A stretch of 17,480 nt of DNA, taken from the NCBI GenBank assembly GCA_903927415.1, contig CAIYMZ010000143.1:1-17480 (forward strand), given 5' to 3'. The notes beneath the pieces were generated by a model. That model was not told the origin of the DNA. It searched no databases and was given only the letters and a program-made list of their open reading frames with translations. Source of the stretch: an uncultured Alphaproteobacteria bacterium (GTDB lineage: Bacteria; Pseudomonadota; Alphaproteobacteria; Rickettsiales; UBA1997). Position 1 is the stretch's first letter. Each line of letters begins with the position of its first letter. Position numbers and translations under genes: made by a program. Below, in pieces: positions 1-5,589 of this stretch.

Positions 1-4
1 ACGC

Positions 5-29
5 AGGACGGAGTTTGTAACTCCGTCCT
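5..29 (+). repeat. 25-bp REP-like hairpin, copy 1 (forward)
   Basis: Perfect 11-bp arms (AGGACGGAGTT and its complement) enclose a TGT loop. The right side is followed by the tail CACGTTCAGTTCAAAA, which recurs after the copy at 719-743 and, in related form, beside the other copies. The tail gives the hairpin an orientation. It faces the reverse copy at 84-108, so the two form a REP-pair-like unit. Confidence 0.85.
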
Positions 30-83
30 CACGTTCAGTTCAAAAATTGTCAGATCTTAAACTGCAAAATTTACATGAATGTT

Positions 84-108
84 GGGGCGGGATTGCAAAT
101 CCCGCCCC
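84..108 (-). repeat. 25-bp REP-like hairpin, copy 2 (reverse)
   Basis: Perfect 11-bp arms (GGGGCGGGATT and complement) enclose a GCA loop. The arm sequence differs from copy 1 at several positions, but each change is matched on the other arm. Its tail lies on the left (complement of CAACATTCATGT), so it points toward copy 1. Confidence 0.85.
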
Positions 109-119
109 GCCTGAGGCGC

Positions 120-144
120 AGGTCGGCATTTGCAATGCCGACCT
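120..144 (+). repeat. 25-bp REP-like hairpin, copy 3 (forward)
   Basis: Perfect 11-bp arms (AGGTCGGCATT and complement) enclose a TGC loop. The right tail is CATGTTCATGTAAAAA. It pairs with the reverse copy at 174-198 across a shortened 29-nt spacer. The arms again vary from the other copies by paired changes. Confidence 0.85.
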
Positions 145-173
145 CATGTTCATGTAAAAATTAAATGAACAAT

Positions 174-198
174 GGGACGGAGTTACAAACTCCGTCTC
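174..198 (-). repeat. 25-bp REP-like hairpin, copy 4 (reverse)
   Basis: Arms GGGACGGAGTT and complement enclose an ACA loop, with one G-T wobble near the base. The tail on the left is the complement of CATTGTTCATTT, so the copy is in reverse orientation, facing copy 3. It ends about 50 nt before the PEGA lipoprotein start. Confidence 0.85.
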
Positions 199-246
199 GC
201 CACCGAGTCTATTCACGTCCCTTTGATAACAAAATGAAGTTGAGGT

Positions 247-681
247 ATGAGTAAATTTCTAAAGTTTTTTTTGATTCTGGCGATGCTTTTTACCAGTTCT
301 TGCGCGATGATCTTCAACAAAAAAGATGTTGAGGTGAATTTCAGATCTATCCCCGATGGCGCTGATGTTTTTGTAGATGGTGAGAAGATTGGAAAAACTC
401 CCATTTCTGTTAGATTGATACCAGACAGAAATAGAGTCGTCTTATATACAAAAGATGGTTTCGCAAATCGAGAATTTAATATTCATAACACACTTGCCGA
501 TAGTCGCCTAAGACCAGGTTATGAGCATACAAATTGCATATTGGATTGGACTGGTTTCATTTTTATACTGCCTTTAATATCAGCGCATAGCCCAGCGTGC
601 AGTAATTTTGACCAGTCTGTTTACTTTAAAGCTCTAGATAAAGGCTCTAGAATAAATGTGTTAAACCAAGATGTGAGGTAA
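247..681 (+). CDS. PEGA-domain lipoprotein, probable
   Basis: A 144-residue protein with an N-terminal export signal: basic MSKFLKF, a hydrophobic stretch at about residues 7-15, then TSSC with Cys19 as the likely lipidated residue. The lipobox is imperfect because -3 is Thr instead of Leu. Residues about 29-75 match a PEGA motif (SIPDGADVFVDGEKIGKTPI), a small beta-rich domain common in bacterial surface proteins. A second hydrophobic stretch at about 98-112 (TGFIFILPLISA) precedes a short polar tail. The role is unknown; it is most likely a small membrane-anchored envelope protein. A GAGG stands just before the ATG. The gene is isolated, with palindromic repeats on both sides and no co-oriented partner close by. 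Confidence 0.75.
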   Translation: MSKFLKFFLILAMLFTSSCAMIFNKKDVEVNFRSIPDGADVFVDGEKIGKTPISVRLIPDRNRVVLYTKDGFANREFNIHNTLADSRLRPGYEHTNCILDWTGFIFILPLISAHSPACSNFDQSVYFKALDKGSRINVLNQDVR

Positions 682-718
682 TCATGACTTCACTGGACGG
701 AATCTTAAACCCCACCGC

Positions 719-743
719 AGGACGGAGTTTATAACTCCGTCCT
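719..743 (+). repeat. 25-bp REP-like hairpin, copy 5 (forward)
   Basis: The arms are identical to those of copy 1 (AGGACGGAGTT and complement), with a TAT loop. The following tail, CACGTTCAGTTCAAAA, is also identical to copy 1. Its facing partner is the copy at 1003-1027; the spacer between them has been expanded by the element at 775-976. Confidence 0.85.
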
Positions 744-774
744 CACGTTCAGTTCAAAATTTATTCGAGGCTTA

Positions 775-976
775 GAACCTGTTCAAAATCTTTTTCTCAT
801 TTTTCATGTTGTCATTGCGGAGCTAGAATTTGTAGGAGCGTCAGCGACTTACAAATTCTTCATCCGCAATCCATTTTCAGCAGTGGATTGCGGATGAAGA
901 ATTTCTAGGAGTCGCTTCGCAACTCCTAGAAAATCTAGCTCCGCAATGACGAAGGAAAAAGATTTTGAACAGGTTC
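775..976. mobile_element. MITE-like multi-stem palindromic element
   Basis: Terminal inverted repeats of 22 bp (775-796 and 955-976, starting GAACCTGTTCAAAATC) are perfect and flanked by a TTA direct repeat (772-774 and 977-979); it can also be read as a 5-bp CTTAG duplication. A second perfect 17-bp pair lies inside (811-827 with 934-950, GTCATTGCGGAGCTAGA). Within that are three further hairpins: 827-834 with 850-857, a perfect 21-bp stem at 853-873 with 884-904, and an 11-bp stem at 902-912 with 922-932. It has no room for a transposase, so it would have to be moved in trans. The termini faintly recall IS5-group ends, but that is from memory. Confidence 0.75.
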
Positions 977-1002
977 TTAGGCTTAAAATTTACATGAACA
1001 TT

Positions 1003-1027
1003 GGGACGGAGTTGCAAACTCCGTTTC
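1003..1027 (-). repeat. 25-bp REP-like hairpin, copy 6 (reverse)
   Basis: Arms GGGACGGAGTT and complement enclose a GCA loop, with two G-T wobbles at the base. The left flank (complement of CAATGTTCATGTAAAT) matches the tail of copies 2 and 3. It closes the unit that begins at 719. Confidence 0.85.
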
Positions 1028-1055
1028 GCTCGAGACTCAAATTAAAACTCCCGAG

Positions 1056-1080
1056 ATCCTCGTCCTTTCAGGACAAGGAT
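1056..1080. repeat. short palindrome, second family
   Basis: Arms ATCCTCGTCCT and AGGACAAGGAT pair at 10 of 11 positions around a TTC loop; the only mismatch is C/A at the sixth position. The GATCCTCG...AGGATGACG frame resembles a palindrome dispersed in other alphaproteobacteria, as recalled and not checked. It differs in sequence from the 25-bp hairpins, although its length is the same. It lies 34 nt upstream of the HEPN gene. Confidence 0.6.
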
Positions 1081-1114
1081 GACGCGATAAAAATGACAAC
1101 CAAAACTTAACCTC

Positions 1115-1507
1115 ATGAAAATCGACATCTCCCTTCTCGACAAAGCAATCGCAAGCCTCGAAGAAGTTTTGCTACTAGAAAAAAACCCGATCATTCGCGA
1201 TTCCGTGATTCAAAGATTTGAATACACATTCGAGTTCGCGGTGAAATTTATCCGCCGTTACATCCAACAAAATTATGCAAATTTGAGCGATTACGATCCG
1301 AATAATTTTCGCGATGTGATTCGCACTGCGTTGCAGTTAAAAATTACCAGCAAATCTTTCGACGATTGGATAGAATATCGCGACGCTCGCAACAAAACCA
1401 GTCACGGATACAGTGAAAAAGCGGCTGAAGAGGTTTATGAAATTGCTAAAAAGTTTTTGGATGAAGCAAAATTTGTTTACGAATTCTTAAAGAAAAACAT
1501 CTCATGA
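1115..1507 (+). CDS. HEPN toxin, HepT-like (HI0074 family)
   Basis: A 130-residue, mostly helical protein of the nucleotidyltransferase substrate-binding type (HI0074-like). The diagnostic HEPN motif RX4HXY is intact: Arg92-Asn93, His97 and Tyr99 in RNKTSHGY. In characterised HepT/MntA pairs this motif forms the RNase site of the toxin, and the Tyr is modified with AMP by the partner. The stop overlaps the start of the MNT gene in ATGA, so the two are probably translationally coupled. Here the toxin gene comes first, the reverse of the second pair at 10738-11381. Target RNA is unknown. The family assignment is strong; toxicity is inferred from family. Confidence 0.88.
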   Translation: MKIDISLLDKAIASLEEVLLLEKNPIIRDSVIQRFEYTFEFAVKFIRRYIQQNYANLSDYDPNNFRDVIRTALQLKITSKSFDDWIEYRDARNKTSHGYSEKAAEEVYEIAKKFLDEAKFVYEFLKKNIS

Positions 1508-1776
1508 ATCTCGAACCGGAATTTATTTTTCTGATAAAAAGCTGCGTCAAAAAAAATTTTCCTCAGGCGAAAATTTTTATTTTTGGCTCACGCGCCAAAG
1601 AAAATAATCGCAAATTTTCCGACATCGACATCGCCATCAAAGACTCAAAAATAAATTCACAAAAACTCGCAAAAACAAGATTTGAGCTCGAAGAATCAAA
1701 CCTGCCTTACAAGGTTGATTTGGTTGATTATGACGAGCTCGATGAAAAAATTTTAGAAAAGGCGATCGAACTATGA
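1504..1776 (+). CDS. MNT-type nucleotidyltransferase antitoxin
   Basis: A 90-residue minimal nucleotidyltransferase. The motif GSX10DXD is complete: Gly28-Ser29 in FGSRAKE, then Asp40 and Asp42 in SDIDIAI; Asp72 in KVDLVDYD is the likely third carboxylate. Proteins of this family (MntA) neutralise HEPN toxins by transferring AMP to the Tyr of RX4HXY, which the upstream gene retains. The start overlaps the HEPN stop (ATGA at 1504), and the stop overlaps the gatB start (ATGA at 1773). The module is therefore physically locked to gatB, unusual for a toxin-antitoxin pair. Enzymatic activity is inferred from intact residues. Confidence 0.9.
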   Translation: MNLEPEFIFLIKSCVKKNFPQAKIFIFGSRAKENNRKFSDIDIAIKDSKINSQKLAKTRFELEESNLPYKVDLVDYDELDEKILEKAIEL

Positions 1777-3230
1777 CCTACACAATCCAAGGCAAAACCA
1801 ACCTCTACGAACTCGTCGTCGGTTGCGAAATTCACGCACAGGTTGCGTCGCACTCAAAACTTTTTTCGCGGGCGGCGACTGAGTTTGGTGCTCCTCAAAA
1901 TTCGCAGGTTTCGCTAGTTGATGCGGCCATGCCTGGCATGCTTCCTGTGATCAATGAAAAATGTGTTGAACAGGCGGTGAAGACTGGACTCGGAATCAAT
2001 GCGCAAATAAATCTTCGCTCGATTTTCGATCGTAAAAATTATTTTTATCCGGACTTGCCGCAGGGTTACCAAATCTCGCAATTCTCCGATCCGATTGTTG
2101 GCGAGGGTGCGGTTGAGATTACACTCGAAGACCACAGCAAAAAAATAATCCGCGTCGAACGCATTCATCTCGAGCAAGATGCCGGAAAGTCAATTCACGA
2201 TCAGCACCCTACCCTCACCTTCATCGACCTCAATCGCTGTGGCGTGGCGCTGATGGAAATCGTCTCCAAGCCCGACATGAATTCACCTTTCGAAGCCACG
2301 GAATATGTCAAAACAATTCGCTCACTCGTGCGCGCGCTGGGCACTTGCGACGGCGACATGGAGAAAGGAAATTTGCGCTGCGACGCCAATGTTTCGGTAA
2401 AAAAAGTCGGAGTCGAAACTCTCGGCACGCGCTGCGAAATAAAAAATCTCAACTCGATGCGTAACATCGGCCGAGCCATTGAATTCGAGGCGGCGCGCCA
2501 AGTTGAAATTCTTGAAAATGGCGGAAAAATTTCGCAAGAAACTCGTTTGTTCGACGCGATTTCCGGCGAAACACGCACAATGCGCAGCAAGGAAGATGCG
2601 ATGGATTACCGTTATTTTCCTGATCCTGATCTGCCGCCACTCGTGCTCTCGCAAGAGTTCGTCGACGGAATAAAAAAATCTCTGCCCGAACTTCCACAAG
2701 CAAAAAAAGCGCGCTACATTTCGCAATTTGGAATTCCCGAATACGACGCCGGCGTGCTCACAGCAGACGCCGAAATTTCCGCTTATTTCGAAAAATTAAT
2801 TCAAAAACACGAAGCAAAAATTTGCGTCACTTGGCTTACAGTAGAGCTATTCGGTCGCATGAACAAACTCGGAATTAATTTCGAAAATCTAAAAATTTCC
2901 GCCGAGAATTTGTGCCAACTTTTAGATTTAATTAAGAGCGGTGAAATCTCCGGAAAAATCGCCAAAGATGTTTTGGATGTAATGATTGAGACTGGTGAGG
3001 ATGCGGCGCGGATCGTTGAAACCAAAGGCTTGAAACAAGTTTCAGATTCTGGAGCGCTGGAAAAAATAATCGACGAAGTGATCGCAAAAAATCCGCAAAT
3101 GCTGGCAGATTACAAATCAGGAAAAGAAAAATTATTCGGATTTTTTGTTGGACAGGTGATGAAGGAAAGCAAGGGACAAGCCAATCCGACGATGGTGAAT
3201 GAATTGCTTAAGAAGAAGTTGAGTGGTTAA
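1773..3230 (+). CDS. gatB: Asp-tRNA(Asn)/Glu-tRNA(Gln) amidotransferase subunit B
   Basis: GatB of the GatCAB complex, which converts Glu-tRNA(Gln) (and often Asp-tRNA(Asn)) to the amide form in organisms lacking the direct synthetase. At 485 residues it has full family length. Recognisable blocks are LYELVVGCEIHAQV near the N-terminus, YFYPDLPQGYQISQF near residues 91-105, EIKNLNSMRN near 225, and DYRYFPDPDLPPL near 278-290. The C-terminal YqeY-like tRNA-binding region reaches GQANPTMVNELLKKKL. The ATG lies in the ATGA overlap with the MNT gene, and the first residues (MTYTIQGKT) fit known GatB starts. gatC and gatA are not in the window. yejB follows after 18 nt. No internal frameshift is seen. 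Confidence 0.97.
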   Translation: MTYTIQGKTNLYELVVGCEIHAQVASHSKLFSRAATEFGAPQNSQVSLVDAAMPGMLPVINEKCVEQAVKTGLGINAQINLRSIFDRKNYFYPDLPQGYQISQFSDPIVGEGAVEITLEDHSKKIIRVERIHLEQDAGKSIHDQHPTLTFIDLNRCGVALMEIVSKPDMNSPFEATEYVKTIRSLVRALGTCDGDMEKGNLRCDANVSVKKVGVETLGTRCEIKNLNSMRNIGRAIEFEAARQVEILENGGKISQETRLFDAISGETRTMRSKEDAMDYRYFPDPDLPPLVLSQEFVDGIKKSLPELPQAKKARYISQFGIPEYDAGVLTADAEISAYFEKLIQKHEAKICVTWLTVELFGRMNKLGINFENLKISAENLCQLLDLIKSGEISGKIAKDVLDVMIETGEDAARIVETKGLKQVSDSGALEKIIDEVIAKNPQMLADYKSGKEKLFGFFVGQVMKESKGQANPTMVNELLKKKLSG

Positions 3231-3248
3231 ATTTGTTTTAAAAAATTA

Positions 3249-4325
3249 ATGCCCACCTATCTCCTCAAACGCCTTCTCCTAATTTTCCCCACGCTTTTCG
3301 TAATTATGCTCGTTAATTTCGCGATCATCCAAACCGCTCCGGGAGGGCCGGTAGAACGGTTTATTGCACAACTCAATCACACCACAAAAATTGCTGGCGA
3401 AGTTGAAAATATTTCCAACATCAAAAGTTTCACCAACGACTCATCCTTGAAATATAAGGGTTCAAGAGGCGTCGATGAAGAAATAATAAAAAAAATTGAA
3501 AAACTTTACGGCTTCGATTTGCCGCCTTCCGAAAGATTTTTTTTGATGATAAAAAAATTTTTAACCTTCGATTTTGGCGAAAGTTTTTACCAAGATAAAA
3601 AGATTGTAGATTTAATTTGGGATAAGCTGCCGACCTCAATTTCCCTAGGACTGTGGACGATTCTGCTCGTCTATTTTATTTCCATTCCACTCGGCATAAA
3701 AAAAGCAGTGAATGACGGTTCGAAATTTGATTTGTGGACGAGCTCGCTGGTAATTTTTTTGCACGCCATTCCATCTTTTCTCTTCGCGATTTTATTGATT
3801 GTACTTTTTTGCGGCGGAAATTTTCTCAACATTTTTCCCTTGCGCGGCTTGGTTTCGTCGAATTTTGCAGAATTAAATTTTTGGCAAAAAATTCTCGATT
3901 ATTTTTGGCACATGACACTTCCCGTAATTGCGATGGTGATTGGCGGATTTGCTTCGCTAACTTTTTTTGTAAAAAATTCTTTCATTGAGGAAATAAATAA
4001 AAACTACGTTCTAGCCGCCTACGCCAAGGGTTTGAGCCAAAATCAAATTTTGTACAAACATGTTTTTAGGAACGCGATGATGATCGTGATTGCCGGTTTG
4101 CCGTCGGCATTAATCGGAATTTTATTTACGAGTTCGATGTTGATCGAAGTAATTTTTTCACTCGACGGGCTTGGTCTTCTCGGCTACGAAGCCGCGCTGT
4201 CACGTGATTATCCGCTGATGTTCGCCACGCTTTACATCTTTACTTTGCTCGGACTCGTCACCAACATCATCAGTGATTTGACTTACAGAATCATCGATCC
4301 GCGCATCAACTTCGACAAAAAATAA
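3249..4325 (+). CDS. yejB: peptide ABC transporter permease, YejB-like
   Basis: Inner-membrane permease of the oligopeptide (OppB/DppB/YejB) type, 358 residues. The start MPTYLLKRLLLIFPTLFVIM is a first membrane helix, followed by the APGGPV segment typical of YejB. Further helices appear at about 128-145, 160-182, 220-240, 275-295 and 320-340. The EAA loop that docks with the ATPase is seen near residues 250-275 (NYVLAAYAKGLSQNQ, then FRNAM). YejB normally works with YejE (second permease), YejF (ATPase) and YejA (binding protein); none lies in this window, and the next gene, 1 nt downstream, is unrelated. The partners may be encoded elsewhere. Another member of the Opp/Dpp group is the main alternative. 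Confidence 0.88.
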   Translation: MPTYLLKRLLLIFPTLFVIMLVNFAIIQTAPGGPVERFIAQLNHTTKIAGEVENISNIKSFTNDSSLKYKGSRGVDEEIIKKIEKLYGFDLPPSERFFLMIKKFLTFDFGESFYQDKKIVDLIWDKLPTSISLGLWTILLVYFISIPLGIKKAVNDGSKFDLWTSSLVIFLHAIPSFLFAILLIVLFCGGNFLNIFPLRGLVSSNFAELNFWQKILDYFWHMTLPVIAMVIGGFASLTFFVKNSFIEEINKNYVLAAYAKGLSQNQILYKHVFRNAMMIVIAGLPSALIGILFTSSMLIEVIFSLDGLGLLGYEAALSRDYPLMFATLYIFTLLGLVTNIISDLTYRIIDPRINFDKK

Positions 4326-4326
4326 C

Positions 4327-5589
4327 ATGGAAGATTTTACAACCATTTACCTCGTCGCCGCAACAATTTTAGTTTTTGTTGCCTCAATTTTTTCCTGTTC
4401 CGAAACCGCAATCACAGCTGCCTCGCGCGCAAAAATTCACCGCCTTGCCACCGAAGGATGTAAGCGCGCAAAAAAATTAGAAAAACTTTTATTGCAGCGC
4501 GAAAAAGTTGTGAGCGCGATGTTACTCGGCAACAATGCTGCCAGTATTTTATCGTCGGCGCTCGCAACCAGCGTGTTAATAAAATTTTTTGGCGAAGTGG
4601 GCTTAATCTACGCCACGATTGGGATGACGACAATGATCCTAATTTTTTCTGACATTGCGCCAAAAACTTTTGCACTAAAATCGCCCGACAAAATCGCCTT
4701 ATTCATGGCGCCGCTGATTGATTTTTTATTGCGAGTTTTTTTCCTAATCACACATGGCGTGCAAAAAATTGTTGATTCCGTCGTCAATCCGATTTTTGCC
4801 AAAGTGCCAAAAAAATCGAAAGAATTGGAACTCGAAGAAATTCGCGACACCATTGATTTGAAGATGAAAGAGGGTGCGATTTTCAAGCATGACAAGGATT
4901 TAATCGATGGCGTGCTCGATCTTTCCGACACCGAAATCAGCGAAATAATGGTGCATCGCAAAGACATCGAATCAATCAACATTGATCAACCGATTGCAAA
5001 AATTGTGAAGCAGGCAACGGGCATTAGTTACACGCGCATCCCGCTCTGGCGAGGTCACAAAGAAAATATTGTCGCGATTTTGAATGTGCGAAAATTACTG
5101 AAGGCGTTGCATTTTTTTAAGGGAGACGTGGAAAAATTTCAGCTCACCTCAGTCACTTCTGAAGCTTGGTTCGTGCCTGCCAGCAACACTCTGCGTTCAC
5201 AACTTTTTTCCTTCAGAAAAAAGAAAAAAAGATTCGCGCTGGTGGTTGACGAATATGGCTCACTGCTTGGCTTGGTGACGCTTGAAGATATTCTCGAAGA
5301 AATTGTCGGCGAGATCAAAGAGCAAGATGATCAATCGGAAATTAACATTGTCAGAACCAAATCTGGCGCTTGCAAAATTGTCGGCAAAACTCTGATTCGC
5401 GACATTAATAAAAAATTAGAATGGGAAATTGTCGAGAGTGATCACGCTTACAACCTCGCGGCTTTCATCATTAACAACTTGGGAAGGATTCCGGAAGAAA
5501 AAGAAAATTTTGTGATCGACGGTTACTATTTTGAAATTCTAAAAAGACGAAATCACGATTTGATTTTGGTGAAAGTGAAGAAGATTTAA
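4327..5589 (+). CDS. CNNM/CBS/CorC-domain transporter (HlyC/CorC family)
   Basis: A 420-residue membrane protein of the CorB/CNNM type, proposed to handle Mg2+ or Co2+. Residues about 1-160 are the DUF21/CNNM membrane domain, with the CSETA signature at 24-28 and helices near 6-24, 63-85, 92-110 and 123-142. Two CBS domains follow (about 200-262 and 272-332), with KRFALVVDEYGSLLGLVTLE and DILEEIVGEI as the clear marks. A CorC/HlyC C-terminal domain covers about 340-420. Rickettsia TlyC is a shorter relative and was described as a haemolysin; the complete membrane domain here favours an ion-transport role. It starts 1 nt after yejB, and its stop overlaps the stop of the convergent virB4 gene. 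Confidence 0.9.
   Translation: MEDFTTIYLVAATILVFVASIFSCSETAITAASRAKIHRLATEGCKRAKKLEKLLLQREKVVSAMLLGNNAASILSSALATSVLIKFFGEVGLIYATIGMTTMILIFSDIAPKTFALKSPDKIALFMAPLIDFLLRVFFLITHGVQKIVDSVVNPIFAKVPKKSKELELEEIRDTIDLKMKEGAIFKHDKDLIDGVLDLSDTEISEIMVHRKDIESINIDQPIAKIVKQATGISYTRIPLWRGHKENIVAILNVRKLLKALHFFKGDVEKFQLTSVTSEAWFVPASNTLRSQLFSFRKKKKRFALVVDEYGSLLGLVTLEDILEEIVGEIKEQDDQSEINIVRTKSGACKIVGKTLIRDINKKLEWEIVESDHAYNLAAFIINNLGRIPEEKENFVIDGYYFEILKRRNHDLILVKVKKI

Larger units (their letters stand above)
682..1114. other. repeat-only intergenic region
   Basis: This 433-nt gap holds no convincing gene. It contains the third facing pair of 25-bp hairpins (719-743 and 1003-1027), the multi-stem element inserted between them (775-976), and a separate palindrome at 1056-1080. 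Little unexplained sequence remains. Confidence 0.8.

Noticed and set aside
5..198. Four regularly built hairpins considered as a CRISPR array
   Set aside because: The copies alternate in orientation, spacers are unequal and related to each other, arm sequences vary, and no cas gene is present.
213..404. A 63-codon open frame on the minus strand over the lipoprotein start
   Set aside because: It overlaps the PEGA gene, has no family features, and the plus-strand gene has a signal peptide and a domain.
775..976. Cloverleaf-like fold considered as a tRNA or structured RNA gene
   Set aside because: The stems are far longer than in tRNA, there is no T-loop or CCA-type end, and the terminal repeats with a TTA duplication fit a mobile element better.
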